Source of the DNA: Sipunculus nudus
Lineage: Eukaryota; Annelida; Sipuncula; Golfingiida; Sipunculidae
Assembly: GCA_026874595.1 (NCBI GenBank)
Contig: CM049307.1
Coordinates: forward strand, 57,645,870-57,709,869
Direction: 5' to 3'
DNA length: 64,000 nt
Positions 54,136 through 64,000 of the stretch are shown piece by piece; the first letter of the stretch is position 1; every line of letters begins with the position of its first letter. The notes under the pieces were generated by a model, which saw only the letters and a program-made list of their open reading frames with translations, ran no database searches and was not told the DNA's origin. A program made the translations under genes and the position numbers.

Positions 54136-54270
54136 AAATTGAATTGAATCAAAACTATTTGAATTTAATTGGAATTGATATTTTTCTCCAGCACATTGAA
54201 TTGAATTGGAATTTAAGTTCTATAAAAGTACTTGAATAGAACTGAAAAAAAATTGAATTTACCCCAGGTC
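54136..54270. repeat. GAATTG/AATTC motif-rich element
   Basis: AATTGAATTG, GAATTTAATTGGAATTG and related motifs recur over ~130 bp between two stem-loop repeats. Same style as the GTACTTG and GAATAC elements. Confidence 0.45.
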
Positions 54271-54340
54271 TGCTAGCAGAGGTAAAATTGAATATTAAAG
54301 CTGTAATAAAGCACCTTTGACCTTGCCCTTATTTCATTGC

Positions 54341-55020
54341 TTTTAGCTCAGCTGACTGCAAGTCAACTGAGGTGTCGGGATGGTGCTTTGTGTGCCATCC
54401 TGCTGGCCATCCTTTAGCAAGGCACAAATCTTAACCACTGACCCTAGAAACTTCTAATTGCTCAGCTGGGGCAGTCATTGAAAAATCACTTAGGAAACCT
54501 GAACTTAGGTCACTGTCATTTATATCCTCTGAGCTATGGGACTTCTTTTTACCCCCCCCCCCCCCCCACACACACACACACCCCTCAGAATTAATAAAAA
54601 TTCAATACAAAACTCCAGTATCTTGATAATGAAATGCATGAATCATGCTTTGAATATTGACCATGTCAAGTTTTGTCAGTTCCCGAATACTGGTGGCACT
54701 ACCTGTGTTTTTTTTTCTAACATTTCTGATTTTTATCTGTTTTTGAGACAGTCGAATGACAGCAATCATGTCAGTTTTCTCAGCTGTGGTTTCATCCAGT
54801 GTCCCGAAACCTATTTTGTTCATTGATCATGATTTGTATCTTCATTTCCTTAGGACTAGCAATAGGCCAGCTAAATAGTGCAATTATCTGTTCCAAATGG
54901 TTTTATCTACAGGCCACATATAAGCTCATCTGATGTATACCTATAATCTCTATATTATGGGCTATATGGATTCCTGGTAAGTAAAGTGTGACTGTTGACT
55001 GGATTACATGGCTGCAACTT
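54341..55020 (+). repeat. Stem-loop-headed repeat, copy interrupted by a SINE
   Basis: Head at 54345 (AGCTCAGCTGACTGCAAGTC). The body parallels the copy at 52.85 kb (GATCATG, TTTTGTCAGTTCCC, GTGGTTTCATC). A SINE with target duplications is inserted at 55021. After the SINE only a few bases remain before the next head at 55497. Confidence 0.65.
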
Positions 55021-55466
55021 TTTTTTTTTTTTTAAATAATTTTTTTGGTGGAGGTAACCACCTCCATTTTTTAAATGCTGACTTATTTAATTCTTAACCT
55101 AAGTATGTACATCTGCAGAGTTTCCATTTCGGTTTGGGACTACTTGACAGGGCAGCAGCACTCGCTTCCTATCATTTTTCATTTTGTATTCTGGTGTCAC
55201 CCAGGCCCGGTGTCTACTGCACCTGCGGGTCCTGGGTGTATAATCATCCCCATTGCTGGGTCATAACACCGAGGAACCCCCCAAAGACGCACTTGTATGT
55301 GAGTGATACACGGCTGTGGGGCACAGCCTTCCCATTAAGCCTGCAGAGCGCTCACTACCCTGGGTGGGGCTGACCGTGATAAACCTCACCGCCTCGGCTG
55401 AGATTGGAACCCACGATCTCCCGGCTTTGAGTCCTGCCCTCTACCCCTGAGCCACAGAAGCCGGTG
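55021..55466 (-). mobile_element. tRNA-derived SINE with 14-bp target duplications
   Basis: On the minus strand the head (55466 to 55400) reads TGGCTCAGGGGTAGAGG (A box) and GGGTTCCAATCTC (B box), as in a tRNA. The body runs to a T-run on the plus strand (55021-55034), which is the poly(A) tail. CATGGCTGCAACTT is present at 55007-55020 and 55467-55480 as a perfect target-site duplication. This is the clearest transposition event in the window, and it interrupts a stem-loop repeat. Confidence 0.9.
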
Positions 55467-55492
55467 CATGGCTGCAACTTGTTTCACTGGGT

Positions 55493-56115
55493 TTTTAGCT
55501 CAGCTGACTGAAAGTCAGCTGAGCTATAGCGATCACTTTTTGTCCTTCGTCAGTCTGTCTGTCCATCTGTTAGCAGGGCACAAATCATAACCACTGGACT
55601 TAGAATCTTTTTAACTTGACATCCAGGGAGGTCCATGAAAAATCTCCTCGGAAACCTGAAATTAAGTCTCTGTTACCCATATCCTCCGAGCTATGGGGCT
55701 CAGAAGTACCCCCCCCCCCCAGAATAATAAAAAATTTCATACAAAAGCTTCACTATCTGAACAACTAATGTATTGATCACCATGTTTCTTTGCATGCATA
55801 TTGATCATGGAGTGTTACTTCAGTTTCTGCAGACTGGTGGCGTCATCTATATATTTTTTTTATATTTACGCATTTTTTTCTCTATTTTTGAGACCTTAAA
55901 GATGCAGTCGTCTGTTAACAGGGCACAAATCCTAACCATTTGACCTAGAATCTTCTAACTTAACATCCAAAGAGGTCCATGAAAAATCTCTCTGGAAGCC
56001 TGAAATTAAGTCTCTGTTACCCTGATTCATTGAGCTATCGGGGTTATCCTATGCAAGGACACATGATCAATTTGTCAGTCAGCTGAACGTCATAACCCAT
56101 GGGTCACTTGTTTTT
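55493..56115 (+). repeat. Stem-loop-headed repeat, short copy
   Basis: Head hairpin at 55497-55525 (AGCTCAGCTGACTGA...AGTCAGCTGAGCT). The tail AGCTGAACGTCATAACCC...GGGTCACTTG lies at 56080-56111. Length ~0.6 kb. Confidence 0.7.
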
Positions 56116-56275
56116 ATATACCAATATAAAGACATCAATATTGCATATATGCATAGTTCTGTTTTTCATTCTTCAGTAAATGTTTGTCAGATAAATAAAT
56201 GAAAGAGAATTTGCTTATTGTTATAGATGTTTATTACAGTAACAAAATCAAATTAGAATTGGTTGATCACTTTGC

Positions 56276-56425
56276 AAAATAAAGTATTCATTATGTATTC
56301 ACTGAATACGAACACATTTTCAATGTATTCAAATGCGAATAAGAATACTTTAGAAAGTATTTTGAATACGAATACTCAAATAAGTGTATTTGAATACATT
56401 TGAAAACGAATACTGAATATGAATA
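56276..56425. repeat. GAATAC/GTATTC motif-palindrome element
   Basis: More than ten GAATAC or GTATTC hexamers occur in ~150 bp, in both orientations. Confidence 0.55.
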
Positions 56426-56436
56426 CCCCATGTCTA

Positions 56437-56545
56437 GTTGGGGCCGACCGTGAACATCTCACTTCTCGGCTGAGATTTGAACTTACAACCTCCTGGCTTT
56501 GAGTCTTGTACTCTAGCCCTGAGCCACAGAAGCTGGTGGGCAGGA
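56437..56545 (-). mobile_element. Truncated copy of the tRNA-derived SINE
   Basis: The minus strand carries the same head as the SINE at 55.4 kb (GCTTCTGTGGCTCAGGG, GACTCAAAGCC, and an AAGTTCAAATCTCAGCCGAG B-box region). It breaks off after TCACGGTCGGCCCC. No poly(A) tail or body. Confidence 0.75.
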
Positions 56546-56636
56546 GTATTGATTTGTATGAACTATTATGATATACGTTATAAAGTTTATTTTGGAAATA
56601 AATGTTAGGGAATAAAATTTGAGTCCTTTTTTTCAG

Positions 56637-56755
56637 AGAATTATGTGGATGGAGCTGCAATGATGTCATTGACATTGGATGTCATAAAAAAAATATTTCC
56701 AGAGGTGGGACTACAGAAAAGTGTTGCTAGAATAGTGAATGAAGAGGGGTGGCAG
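56637..56755 (+). CDS. SAM-domain protein, second exon
   Basis: After the CCTTTTTTTCAG acceptor, AG completes the split Glu codon from 52118. The exon then reads NYVDGAAMMSLTLDVIKKIF followed by PEVGLQKSVARIVNEEGWQ. This is the second half of a SAM domain: the E..VDG..MMSLT pattern and a GL turn before the last helix. It can end by splicing at GTACTG (56756, phase 0). If unspliced, it stops two codons later (TGA at 56762), giving an 83-residue SAM-only protein. Which occurs cannot be decided here. Confidence 0.6.
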
Positions 56756-56775
56756 GTACTGTGATTAAAAAAAAA

Positions 56776-57410
56776 ATGGATGCCTTATTCAAATGTACAT
56801 TGTGCCCATTCCAGGCCACTTCTACAGAATTACTGTCACAACATATAATTACAAGACACAAGACTCACCCATTCTTTCGCATCTCTTGTGCACAATGTGG
56901 ACAATTGTATAAAAAGTATGATGGGTTCAGGAAGCATATTGAACGAAACCATAAACTGGATCCTATAAATGATCCCCCAGAAAATGATAACCTTGATGAT
57001 AGGGAACCTGGACAAAATGATATTGAGGAAGCAAATGCAAACCTTGATACTGACCCTGACAAAATAACGGCTACATTTGGACAGTTATTGCTAAAGCTCA
57101 AGTCACACTACAATGTCAGTCAGGCAGGAATTCAGGAAATTACTTCATCGTACAGCAAACAGTAACAAAAGTGTCTGATCATATAAGGAATGCTACAGAA
57201 GTAAATGAAGAACTTTTTAAGAAATTATGTTCTGATCTTCCAGCAGAAATCACTGATCCTCTGAGTTCAGAGTGGCAGCAAAACAAATATTTCAAAGAAA
57301 AGCTGAAATTGTTAGAACCTAGGGAAGTTATATTAGGAAGCAGAGTCAGATGGAACCAAAAGAAAAAAAAATTAGTTGAAATAGAGGCAATTCATACATT
57401 TCATGTATAG
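56776..57410 (+). pseudogene. Two-finger C2H2 protein fragment, frameshifted
   Basis: From ATG 56776: CTLCPFQATSTELLSQHIITRH and CAQCGQLYKKYDGFRKHIERNH, both C-X2-C-X12-H-X4-H zinc fingers. An acidic linker follows, then LLLKLKSHYNVSQAGIQEIT. The frame stops at 57165, but a second frame (57150-57410) continues the theme: VTKVSDHIRN...FKKLCSDL, then FKEKLKLLEPREVILGSRV. The join needs a single-base shift near 57150. The arrangement recalls multi-copy uncharacterised zinc-finger proteins of fish and invertebrates (from memory, unchecked). It could be a TE-derived relic or a host gene with an undetected intron. It starts 20 bp after the SAM exon. Confidence 0.5.
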
Positions 57411-57509
57411 GAACAAACAAAACTGAGGTCTGTAGATCTTTCAGTAAGCATAAACAGTTTATGTATTGCAAACATTTGTCTTCTTTTTTATGGCTTTTGT
57501 CATATTTTC

Positions 57510-57780
57510 TGTTTGTATTAAACAAGCTTAAGGTATGCTTAGGTAGCATAATAATGAAAATCTACTAGATCACTAGATCTATACCATTAAACTGGTGAGA
57601 GTTTTTTTTAGATATTTTCATAATTCGTGTTTGGATAATGTTTGTGTATGTATTAAACAAACTTAAGGTATGCTTAGGTAGCATAATAATTAAGATCTAC
57701 TAGATCTATACCATTATACTGCTAAGGGTTTTTTTTAAATATTTTTATAATTCATGTTTGGATAATGAACCCTTCAGTTG
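57510..57780. repeat. ~140-bp imperfect tandem duplication
   Basis: AAGGTATGCTTAGGTAGCAT occurs at about 57530 and 57667, with collinear flanks (GATCTATACCATTA, TTCATAATTCGTGTTTGG). Two copies only. Confidence 0.75.
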
Positions 57781-57870
57781 TGTTGAGTTTGCATTGGAAC
57801 AAAAAAAATTGGGGTATATAGATATATAGAATACTGTTGTTAAGCTTACTGCAACATTAGCCTTATTAAT

Positions 57871-58690
57871 TTTTAGCTCAGCTGACTATAAGTCATCTGA
57901 GCTATAGTCATGGTCCTTTGTCCGGCCAGCCGGTCGTTAACAGGGCACTTTTTGAAAAAGTTGGATCTACGAATCCAAAATTTTGCACACAGTTAGATGT
58001 CCCCAAAATCTCCTTTTATACCCAAAATTTGGTCACTAGGTCTTCATTCCTTCAAGATATTAAGGAAAAACCTTATTTTCCATTAAAAACCTACTGTTAC
58101 GCTTCAAGGCTGCCTAATATAAAAAAACACTGATCTGTTTTTAATCATATTTCATATACATATTCCTCTATATATTTCCTATATACATACAAGAAATTAT
58201 GTCAGTATTATGTAATTTATTTAAGTTATGGGCCGGAACATTATGCAATTTGTAAAAAATCAGGAAATATATTTACTCACTTAACATCAGAATTCCTGAA
58301 CCAAGAGACTTATTTTCAGGGATATAACTTTTTTTAATCAAGATTCAATTTTATACCCAAAATTAGACCTGAATTTAGCAAATTTTTAAGTTATTAGCAA
58401 AAATAAAAAATGATCATTTTATCTGTTAAAATCTGAAATTTCAAAGGAAATGATTGAAAAGAATAGCTTTTATTCAAGTTTTCATACACCATGTCAAGTG
58501 TTGTTTACATCAAGCCCACCTAGTACAGCCTTCACCTGTGTTTATGTAACCCACTCCAGGCAGCTTGCCTTGGCTCAGCTTGGCCACTACTGATTATGCT
58601 TATACATATGAAAAACATTACAATAGAAATCAGCATATTTTGCATTTTGCTAAAATATTCCAAATTTCAGCTGAGCGCCGTGACCCATGT
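57871..58690 (+). repeat. Stem-loop-headed repeat, ~0.8-kb copy
   Basis: Head hairpin at 57875-57903. The body follows the 22.4 and 28.8 kb copies (GTTAGATGTCCCCAAAATCT, TTCAAGATATTAAGGAAAAA). The tail AGCTGAGCGCCGTGACCCAT lies at 58669-58688. Confidence 0.7.
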
Positions 58691-59595
58691 TATGGAGGGT
58701 TGTTTGACATATTGGTTAATATAGATCTCACCTTTGGAAAGATCAATATCATTAATACTTTTTAATGACATGTCATTTGGAATAAAGATATGTTTTACTT
58801 GAGAATAAAGTTTTGTTAATGAAAGATGTTTTTATTATAAGAATAGAAATTTTGTTAATGGACACCGAAAATTGTTGTAAATCCTTTCCTTTTGTGTCAC
58901 TGGTAACGTCCAATTTAGCAAATCAGCAATAGAGGTCTGTTGCTCTATATATAGACTACTTGTAAAGAAGCTATTATACAGTCATACCTTGCTACCATAA
59001 AAACAAATCAGAGGCAAAAGGAAAGGTCACGTGTCAGGTTGAAATTGTGTGATATTGTCTGAACCCGTAAGTTCCCTGTTAGAATTCCTTACGGTATTCC
59101 TTACCTTGCTTATTCCTTGAGTAACTCAAACTTCATCAGTAAATAATAGTATATCGTTGTCATTAACTTTGATAAAAAAGATCTTTTGTCTAAAGCTTTT
59201 CAAAAATATTATTTTTAGAAACACTAATGAGATTTCGATTTTTATTGAAATTCGAAATATAGCTCAGTTAATGGAGTTTTTTTAAACTTATTCATACAAG
59301 TGATTGAACATAAAATATTTTTTTTTATTATATTAAATTAAATTTCTCCTAAGGTCACTATTTGTGCAGCAACGTTGTCATATTGAGTCGAGCTTTAACA
59401 AGGAGAAGGACATGGATATGCATATTTGGTCCATTTTTATATTTGGAACAAAATGCATTTCAGAACACTATAGTTCATGCAAAATATCTTGCTCTCTTAC
59501 AGTATCCACTGGCCCCTTTATAAAGGGAGCCATTTGCAGCATGTCTTTTTTTATGAATATGATTAGCTCTAGTCAGTATACAGAGAGACCTATTT
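58691..59595. other. No gene recognised
   Basis: AT-rich. The 93-codon frame at 59364 is not supported by any domain. Confidence 0.3.
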
Positions 59596-59599
59596 CAAG

Positions 59600-60182
59600 G
59601 GGAGAAACATGTCTTGAAAATTGGAACAAACGATGTGTCAGTTGACGTTTTATCAGTGCAATGTTTCAAAAAAGAACATGTCTCAGCAGTTATAAAACAT
59701 GTTGCAAAACATGCTTCACTGAAAATATCCTGTGAATCATGTATCACCGATGATACATGTTTCGAAAAATGGGACAAATGATGTTTCAAGTGATGTTTCA
59801 GACTGATGACGTCTCATACAGAAACATGTCATGCTATTTTTAAAACATGTTTGAAACATGTTTCATATGGTGGAATTTCTTTCCCGAAACATGAAAATGT
59901 TGAAACATGATACGAGACATGTCTCAAAACATGACTTCAGGAAAAAACATGTTTCATTTCAAGTCATGTCTCGGGGAAACATGTTTCTTTTCAAAACATG
60001 AAAACGAGCCTTTACTTCTAAAACATGTCTTATATAGACACATGATTCGTCTGATTTAAAACATGTTTCATGAAATGAAACGTGTGGGAAACATGAGACA
60101 TGTCTAACACATATTTCGAATTTTGGGACAAGTGATGATTTACATTGAAACATGAAACATGTTTCCAGCTTTTAGAGTGTAG
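59600..60182. repeat. AAACATGTTT-rich palindromic element, long copy
   Basis: About thirty ACATG-containing motifs, many as AAACATGTTTC or its complement. A longer segment (GAAAAATGGGACAAATGATG-like) recurs near 59613, 59760 and 60115. The right end, TTCCAGCTTTTAGAGTGTA, is a near-inverse of the left end of the copy at 51.66 kb (ACACTGTAAAAAGTGACGTTTC). Non-coding; the frames seen on the minus strand are His/Cys/Phe-rich artefacts of the motif. Confidence 0.6.
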
Positions 60183-61600
60183 TTTATCAGATAACGGTAA
60201 AAATATATTCAAAGCAATCCCTTTTAGATACATGCTTTTTTTTTTAAATAAGCCTACTTATTTAACTATATATTGCTTTAAATTTACATGTGCACAAATA
60301 TATTTTGGGTAAAAATATGTGACATAATGGGATCAAAATAAACTGTTGATGGAACACAGATGACTCTTTTTCAATAGGTACAACATACTTTTTAACAGCT
60401 TCTTTATGTACTTGTATGTTTTCTGTTAATTAAGTTTAACTTAAAATTATATCAATATTTTGGTATTTAGGGCATATTAAAATATTGCATATATCGACCA
60501 AGAAATTATATTCAAACTACAACTCGAATTGTGAGTGTACATTAGGGCCAAAAATGGAAGGAAACACGGATATCAGGCCAAAAACGGTCAGCGTATTTTT
60601 TCAGCAGGTAGTTTTTCAACTTTTTATTTGGATAGAATCGGATTCAGCAAATTGATAATGAAATATTTGTTTTTTTTCGTACCCCTCATAACCGTTCCCC
60701 CTGATACCGAGTGGTGGCGCTGCAGTGCCTTGCATAAATCCCTAACGAATGTGGGAAGGAAAAGGCATCGTCATGACAACATATGCTTCGCTTCACATGT
60801 TGCGGCAAACTTAACATGGAACACAGCGCTTCAACAGGTTTGATTATGCCTGCTGTAACATAAATAAAAAGGATAAATTTTATTATAAATAAAATGTTTT
60901 ATCTCATGCGGCAAGATCCCCCCATTTTTTTTTTCGGTCGAAGTATAACGTTACGTTGACATACAGTCTACGGTTGGCCTAAACATAGCATCCGTTGTAT
61001 AAGCATATACAATATTTTAATAAAATGTATAACGGGCTTTTTTAATAATATTTATTGTTTAAACATTATTAAATACTAGAATCAAATCCCGTACTTAAAG
61101 AATTTATATATACATGAACTAAAGTATTCGTTAATATTTTATATCTGTTAAACAAATTGATCTCATCATAAAATGATAACATTACTAATAATAACAATGA
61201 TAATAATTATTATAATAATGATAATAATAATAAAAATAAAACTTCAAACTAATTTATTTCCTTTTATTTTTAAATCTATTTCAAACTGCTTGTGTTATAA
61301 GAAATTCTGATTCCACTGTAAGTTTGTCGGCATAGGTTCTATATGTATATTTTTTGTTACATGTACCCGGTACTTTGTTTCACATAGCCTATTATTTATC
61401 TCTAAGTATAACTCCTTCCTTTTGCAATGCCACCTGTGTTTCGCTTGTATTGTACTGTCATTTTATTTATGAAAGTCGATTTATGTGCTTGAGCTGTACT
61501 GTCATATTGTATTTGTAAGTCGATTTATGGAATAAAACCATAAATAATAATAATATTATTAATAGTAATGATAATATTAAATGTCTCAGATATAATTTTG
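60183..61600. other. AT-rich intergenic stretch
   Basis: ATA/ATT-rich with short AATAAT runs near 61190-61235 and 61545. No exon recognised. Confidence 0.35.
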
Positions 61601-61606
61601 ACATAA

Positions 61607-61609
<3 letters not shown>

Positions 61610-61653
<44 letters not shown>

Positions 61654-61670
61654 ATATATATATATAAAAC
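61610..61670. repeat. (TA)n microsatellite
   Basis: TA tract interrupted by TTTG near 61650. Confidence 0.9.
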
Positions 61671-61795
61671 GTAATATAATAATTAGATAATCAAACTTGA
61701 TCAGACGACATTCATAGGCCTACACACAGATATACAAGGATTAAAAAAAATTCAATTTTTTCCGAGTTACAGTTTTATTTCTGAGGTATATACTG

Positions 61796-61798
<3 letters not shown>

Positions 61799-61882
<84 letters not shown>
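61799..61882. repeat. (TAA)n-(TTA)n palindromic microsatellite
   Basis: About 10 TAA units switch to about 17 TTA units at 61833, so the tract is self-complementary. Confidence 0.95.
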
Positions 61883-61883
<1 letters not shown>

Positions 61884-63252
61884 TGATCATATATGTCAAC
61901 ACATTACATTTGTTTGAAGGACTAGATACAAATCCTGAACCAAGATTCCATTCTCTATAATTAAATATTGCACGTTAACTAACAAAATTAATTAGGATTA
62001 TGAACTAAGTCCATTATTAAAGTAAACGAACATAATGGATTTTTTTTACAAGTAACGTTAAAAATCACCGTCTTTGAGTGCAGCAGGTATAAACCTGTGG
62101 CATCACTGTGTCCCACGAGGAAACCATAACACGTGAAGCGAGGCCTGTTCGGCGCATGTTTTCATGAGGTTTTCCTTCTCTGTCCCACGGAGAGTTATGT
62201 AAAGCTCTGCAGCGCAACCTCTCAATCGGTATCTGGGGGAACGGATATGATCGAAATTAAAACGACCTGTTGCTACGCGGTCATTGTCGGCCAACTTGAA
62301 AAAAATAGCCGCTATCTTGAAATTTATGTCAGACAATATTCTTTATGAAATGTTCAATCCCTCGGGAATACATAAATCTATTGTTTGTATCGTCATCTTA
62401 AGTATTTTGTTCTTATCTGCGGGACTAGTAGATGTTCCAGCATGCTTTCTTGTCACTCTCGTAGCTTCATCATCAGGAAGCATCAGCAGCATACTCGACG
62501 TATCAATGTTTGCCGTAACGCCTACCAATATTCATCAAAGTAAGAGCGAAAACACAAAAGGACCATATTTCGAAAACTGTTGCACATGAGAGTAAAGTCA
62601 TCGGATTTATTCCACTCTGCGTTCCAGAACTACAATTGTTTGACATGACTCTCCAATTCTACAGGATGTGTCCTTATGTAACATGTTTTTTCACGCATGC
62701 TGCTTTTCTAAGCAGTTAAGAATGTGAATATGAGGAGAGTGGGCTATAGTTTTTATCCTACGTCTCCCGTTTTATTCTTTTCTTAGTTAATTCCAACACC
62801 GCACATATATATGGTTCATGTGTAGAACGCCGTATTAAAGTATCAGTCAAACGGAATTAAACACACTGTGAATTGTCTTGCTTCTTTTTATTTGGTGTGT
62901 TCATGTTACTCGCAGCTTTTAGTTCTTCTTTATTTTTTTATTTAAAACAGCCCGGAGATTAATAAGGTTTTCTTCCATATGCTTCCAACACTTTAGAGCC
63001 ATTGAGGTTTTTTTTTTCTAAAAGAGAAACAAATGAAAGGTGCGGCTCAAAATTGTCTGTGTTTAATCCGCCATATTTATATCGGATGGTAAGTTATAGT
63101 CTTATCGACATCGAAACTATTCTATTGTTTTATATGGCTGATGCTTGCTGAATTGAAGCCTCTTGTTTATTCTTGTCAGCATAATAAGCTTAAAAATACT
63201 TTTCTTCCAGTCATTACTGCTTTGATTGGCAACTGTACCAAACCAGAAGATT
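61883..63252. other. No gene confidently recognised
   Basis: A plus-strand frame at 62284-62589 has a hydrophobic stretch (SIVCIVILSILFLSAGL) but no family match, and its best ATG lies inside. The 3' untranslated region of the GPCR probably extends into the right part of this interval on the minus strand. Confidence 0.35.
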
Positions 63253-64000
63253 TTAAGGTGATGCACCAATTTGCTCCATTTCCATATTTTGCGGGGTAAC
63301 TGCTTGATATGCACATGATCCGGACAGAATTTGCTTCAAAGCATTTCTGACATTTGGGCTGAAGGCCAAAAAGAAGACACTATTAAAAATAGATCCACTG
63401 TAGCACAACCAAAAGATCCAGAAGTTAGTTTCAGACACCAGAATTCCTGGCACATAAACTACATTATACACCACACAGATGGCTACAAGGCCTCCTGACG
63501 ACTTGAAACCTTGTAAGATCGGGTTGCTCAATGGAGGAGTGCCAGCTGGTTGTACTTGGAGACGCCGAGTCTGAATCGTTTGCTTAATAACGACAAATAT
63601 CGTGACTATATTGGCTAATGTTAGTGTGCATATCAGAGGTAATCCGACGATACAGGTAGGTATGAAATAAAATTTCATTCCTTCAGCGGAACTCCATGTG
63701 AGTCGAGAGGTCGGATGATATTGATAATCAAAATGAAAAGCATACGGGCCACAAAACAAAACACTGAAGAACCAAATAATACAACAAGAAATATTCGCCT
63801 TTTTCCGCGTAATAAGGGAATTTTCCAGAAGTGGTTTTAAAAACGTTATCGCTTTGACGACAGCAAGGCAGGCCGTCGATAGCAAAGATAATGTTGGTGT
63901 GAAACCTCCGAGGAAACTGTGAATGGGTCCAGTGATTGGTCCAGGTTCTGTATTCCTCCAGGACAAATATGCACTGATTCCTCCTGTGATTCCACCAAGA
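63253..64000 (-). CDS. Divergent rhodopsin-like GPCR, partial (5' end outside window)
   Basis: The minus-strand frame is open to the window edge, giving 248 residues; no ATG starts it. Numbering from the edge: TM3 ~25-51 (FLGGFTPTLSLLSTACLAVV), TM4 ~69-87 (CCIIWFFSVLFCGPY), TM5 ~109-138 (FYFIPTCIVGLPLICTLTLA), TM6 ~168-189 (GGLVAICVVYNVVYVPG) and TM7 ~193-214 (FWIFWLCYSGSIFNSVFFLA). A ~35-residue cytoplasmic tail ends IGASP. The DRY position after TM3 reads VKA and NPxxY in TM7 reads NSVFF; the TM3 disulphide Cys is not evident. It is probably a plasma-membrane receptor, ligand unknown. The visible part is one uninterrupted exon. Confidence 0.75.
   Translation of the reverse strand, partial: LGGITGGISAYLSWRNTEPGPITGPIHSFLGGFTPTLSLLSTACLAVVKAITFLKPLLENSLITRKKANISCCIIWFFSVLFCGPYAFHFDYQYHPTSRLTWSSAEGMKFYFIPTCIVGLPLICTLTLANIVTIFVVIKQTIQTRRLQVQPAGTPPLSNPILQGFKSSGGLVAICVVYNVVYVPGILVSETNFWIFWLCYSGSIFNSVFFLAFSPNVRNALKQILSGSCAYQAVTPQNMEMEQIGASP

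Larger units (their letters stand above)
52119..56636 (+). other. 4.5-kb intron of the SAM gene, filled with repeats
   Basis: Bounded by GTAAGC at 52119 and CCTTTTTTTCAG at 56625-56636. It holds a 20-bp C-run (about 52420-52440), three stem-loop repeats, a full SINE, a truncated SINE, and three motif-palindrome elements, each listed separately. No extra exon was recognised. Confidence 0.5.

Noticed and set aside
55400-55462. tRNA gene on the minus strand
   Set aside because: A and B boxes are present, but the acceptor stem does not pair and a SINE body with poly(A) tail and target duplication follows.
59595-60233. Minus-strand frames rich in His, Cys and Phe
   Set aside because: Product of repeated AAACATG motifs, not of a gene.
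62284-62589. 101-codon frame with one hydrophobic stretch, considered as a small membrane protein
   Set aside because: No ATG at its start, no family resemblance, and the overlapping minus-strand frame is equally open.

Overview
The window looks like nuclear DNA of an animal, most likely a marine invertebrate and probably a bivalve mollusc. It is AT-rich and gene-poor, has spliced exons, and is crowded with transposon relics, tRNA-derived SINEs, (TA)n tracts and minisatellites. No rRNA, free tRNA gene, CRISPR array or bacterial operon structure was seen. The bivalve call rests on repeat style and general impression, not on a search.

Layout. 0-8.7 kb: a small MITE (542-939), a cluster of TTGACACACGG motifs, two decayed LINE tails (2.54-4.09 and 4.17-4.76 kb) and a 2.8-kb element with ~0.77-kb terminal inverted repeats full of CTGATCAG palindromes (5.87-8.68 kb). 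8.8-10.5 kb: an 862-bp tandem duplication. 11.86-13.15 kb, minus strand: a frameshifted Merlin/IS1595-type transposase. 13-21 kb: mostly unassigned. 21-32.6 kb: nested copies of a dispersed repeat that starts with a perfect stem-loop and ends with a conserved AGCTGAGCGCCGTGACCC end.

33-35.8 kb: the last exon of a 12-finger C2H2 protein with an unusual N-terminal 45-residue repeat, decaying at its 3' end and running into a 5'-truncated LINE. 36.5-42.7 kb: a broken Ty3/gypsy element in which integrase precedes reverse transcriptase, with a TTA-flanked MITE inside its protease. It stops just after the YIDD box, where a TATA promoter with heat-shock-element-like sites begins. Two ~300-bp direct repeats flank the whole block. 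45.56-49.07 kb is a 22-bp minisatellite with higher-order structure, joined directly to a 25-bp minisatellite (49.07-50.10 kb).

51.8-57.4 kb: two exons that splice in phase into a SAM domain, followed by a frameshifted two-finger C2H2 relic. The 4.5-kb intron holds further stem-loop repeats, a SINE with 14-bp target duplications, and short elements built from one palindromic motif each. 59.6-60.2 kb is an AAACATGTTT-rich element like the one beside the SAM exon. 63.25-64.0 kb, minus strand: the 3' part of a divergent rhodopsin-like GPCR running off the window.

Only three loci look like host genes: the zinc-finger exon, the SAM exons and the GPCR. Nothing suggests that they act together.
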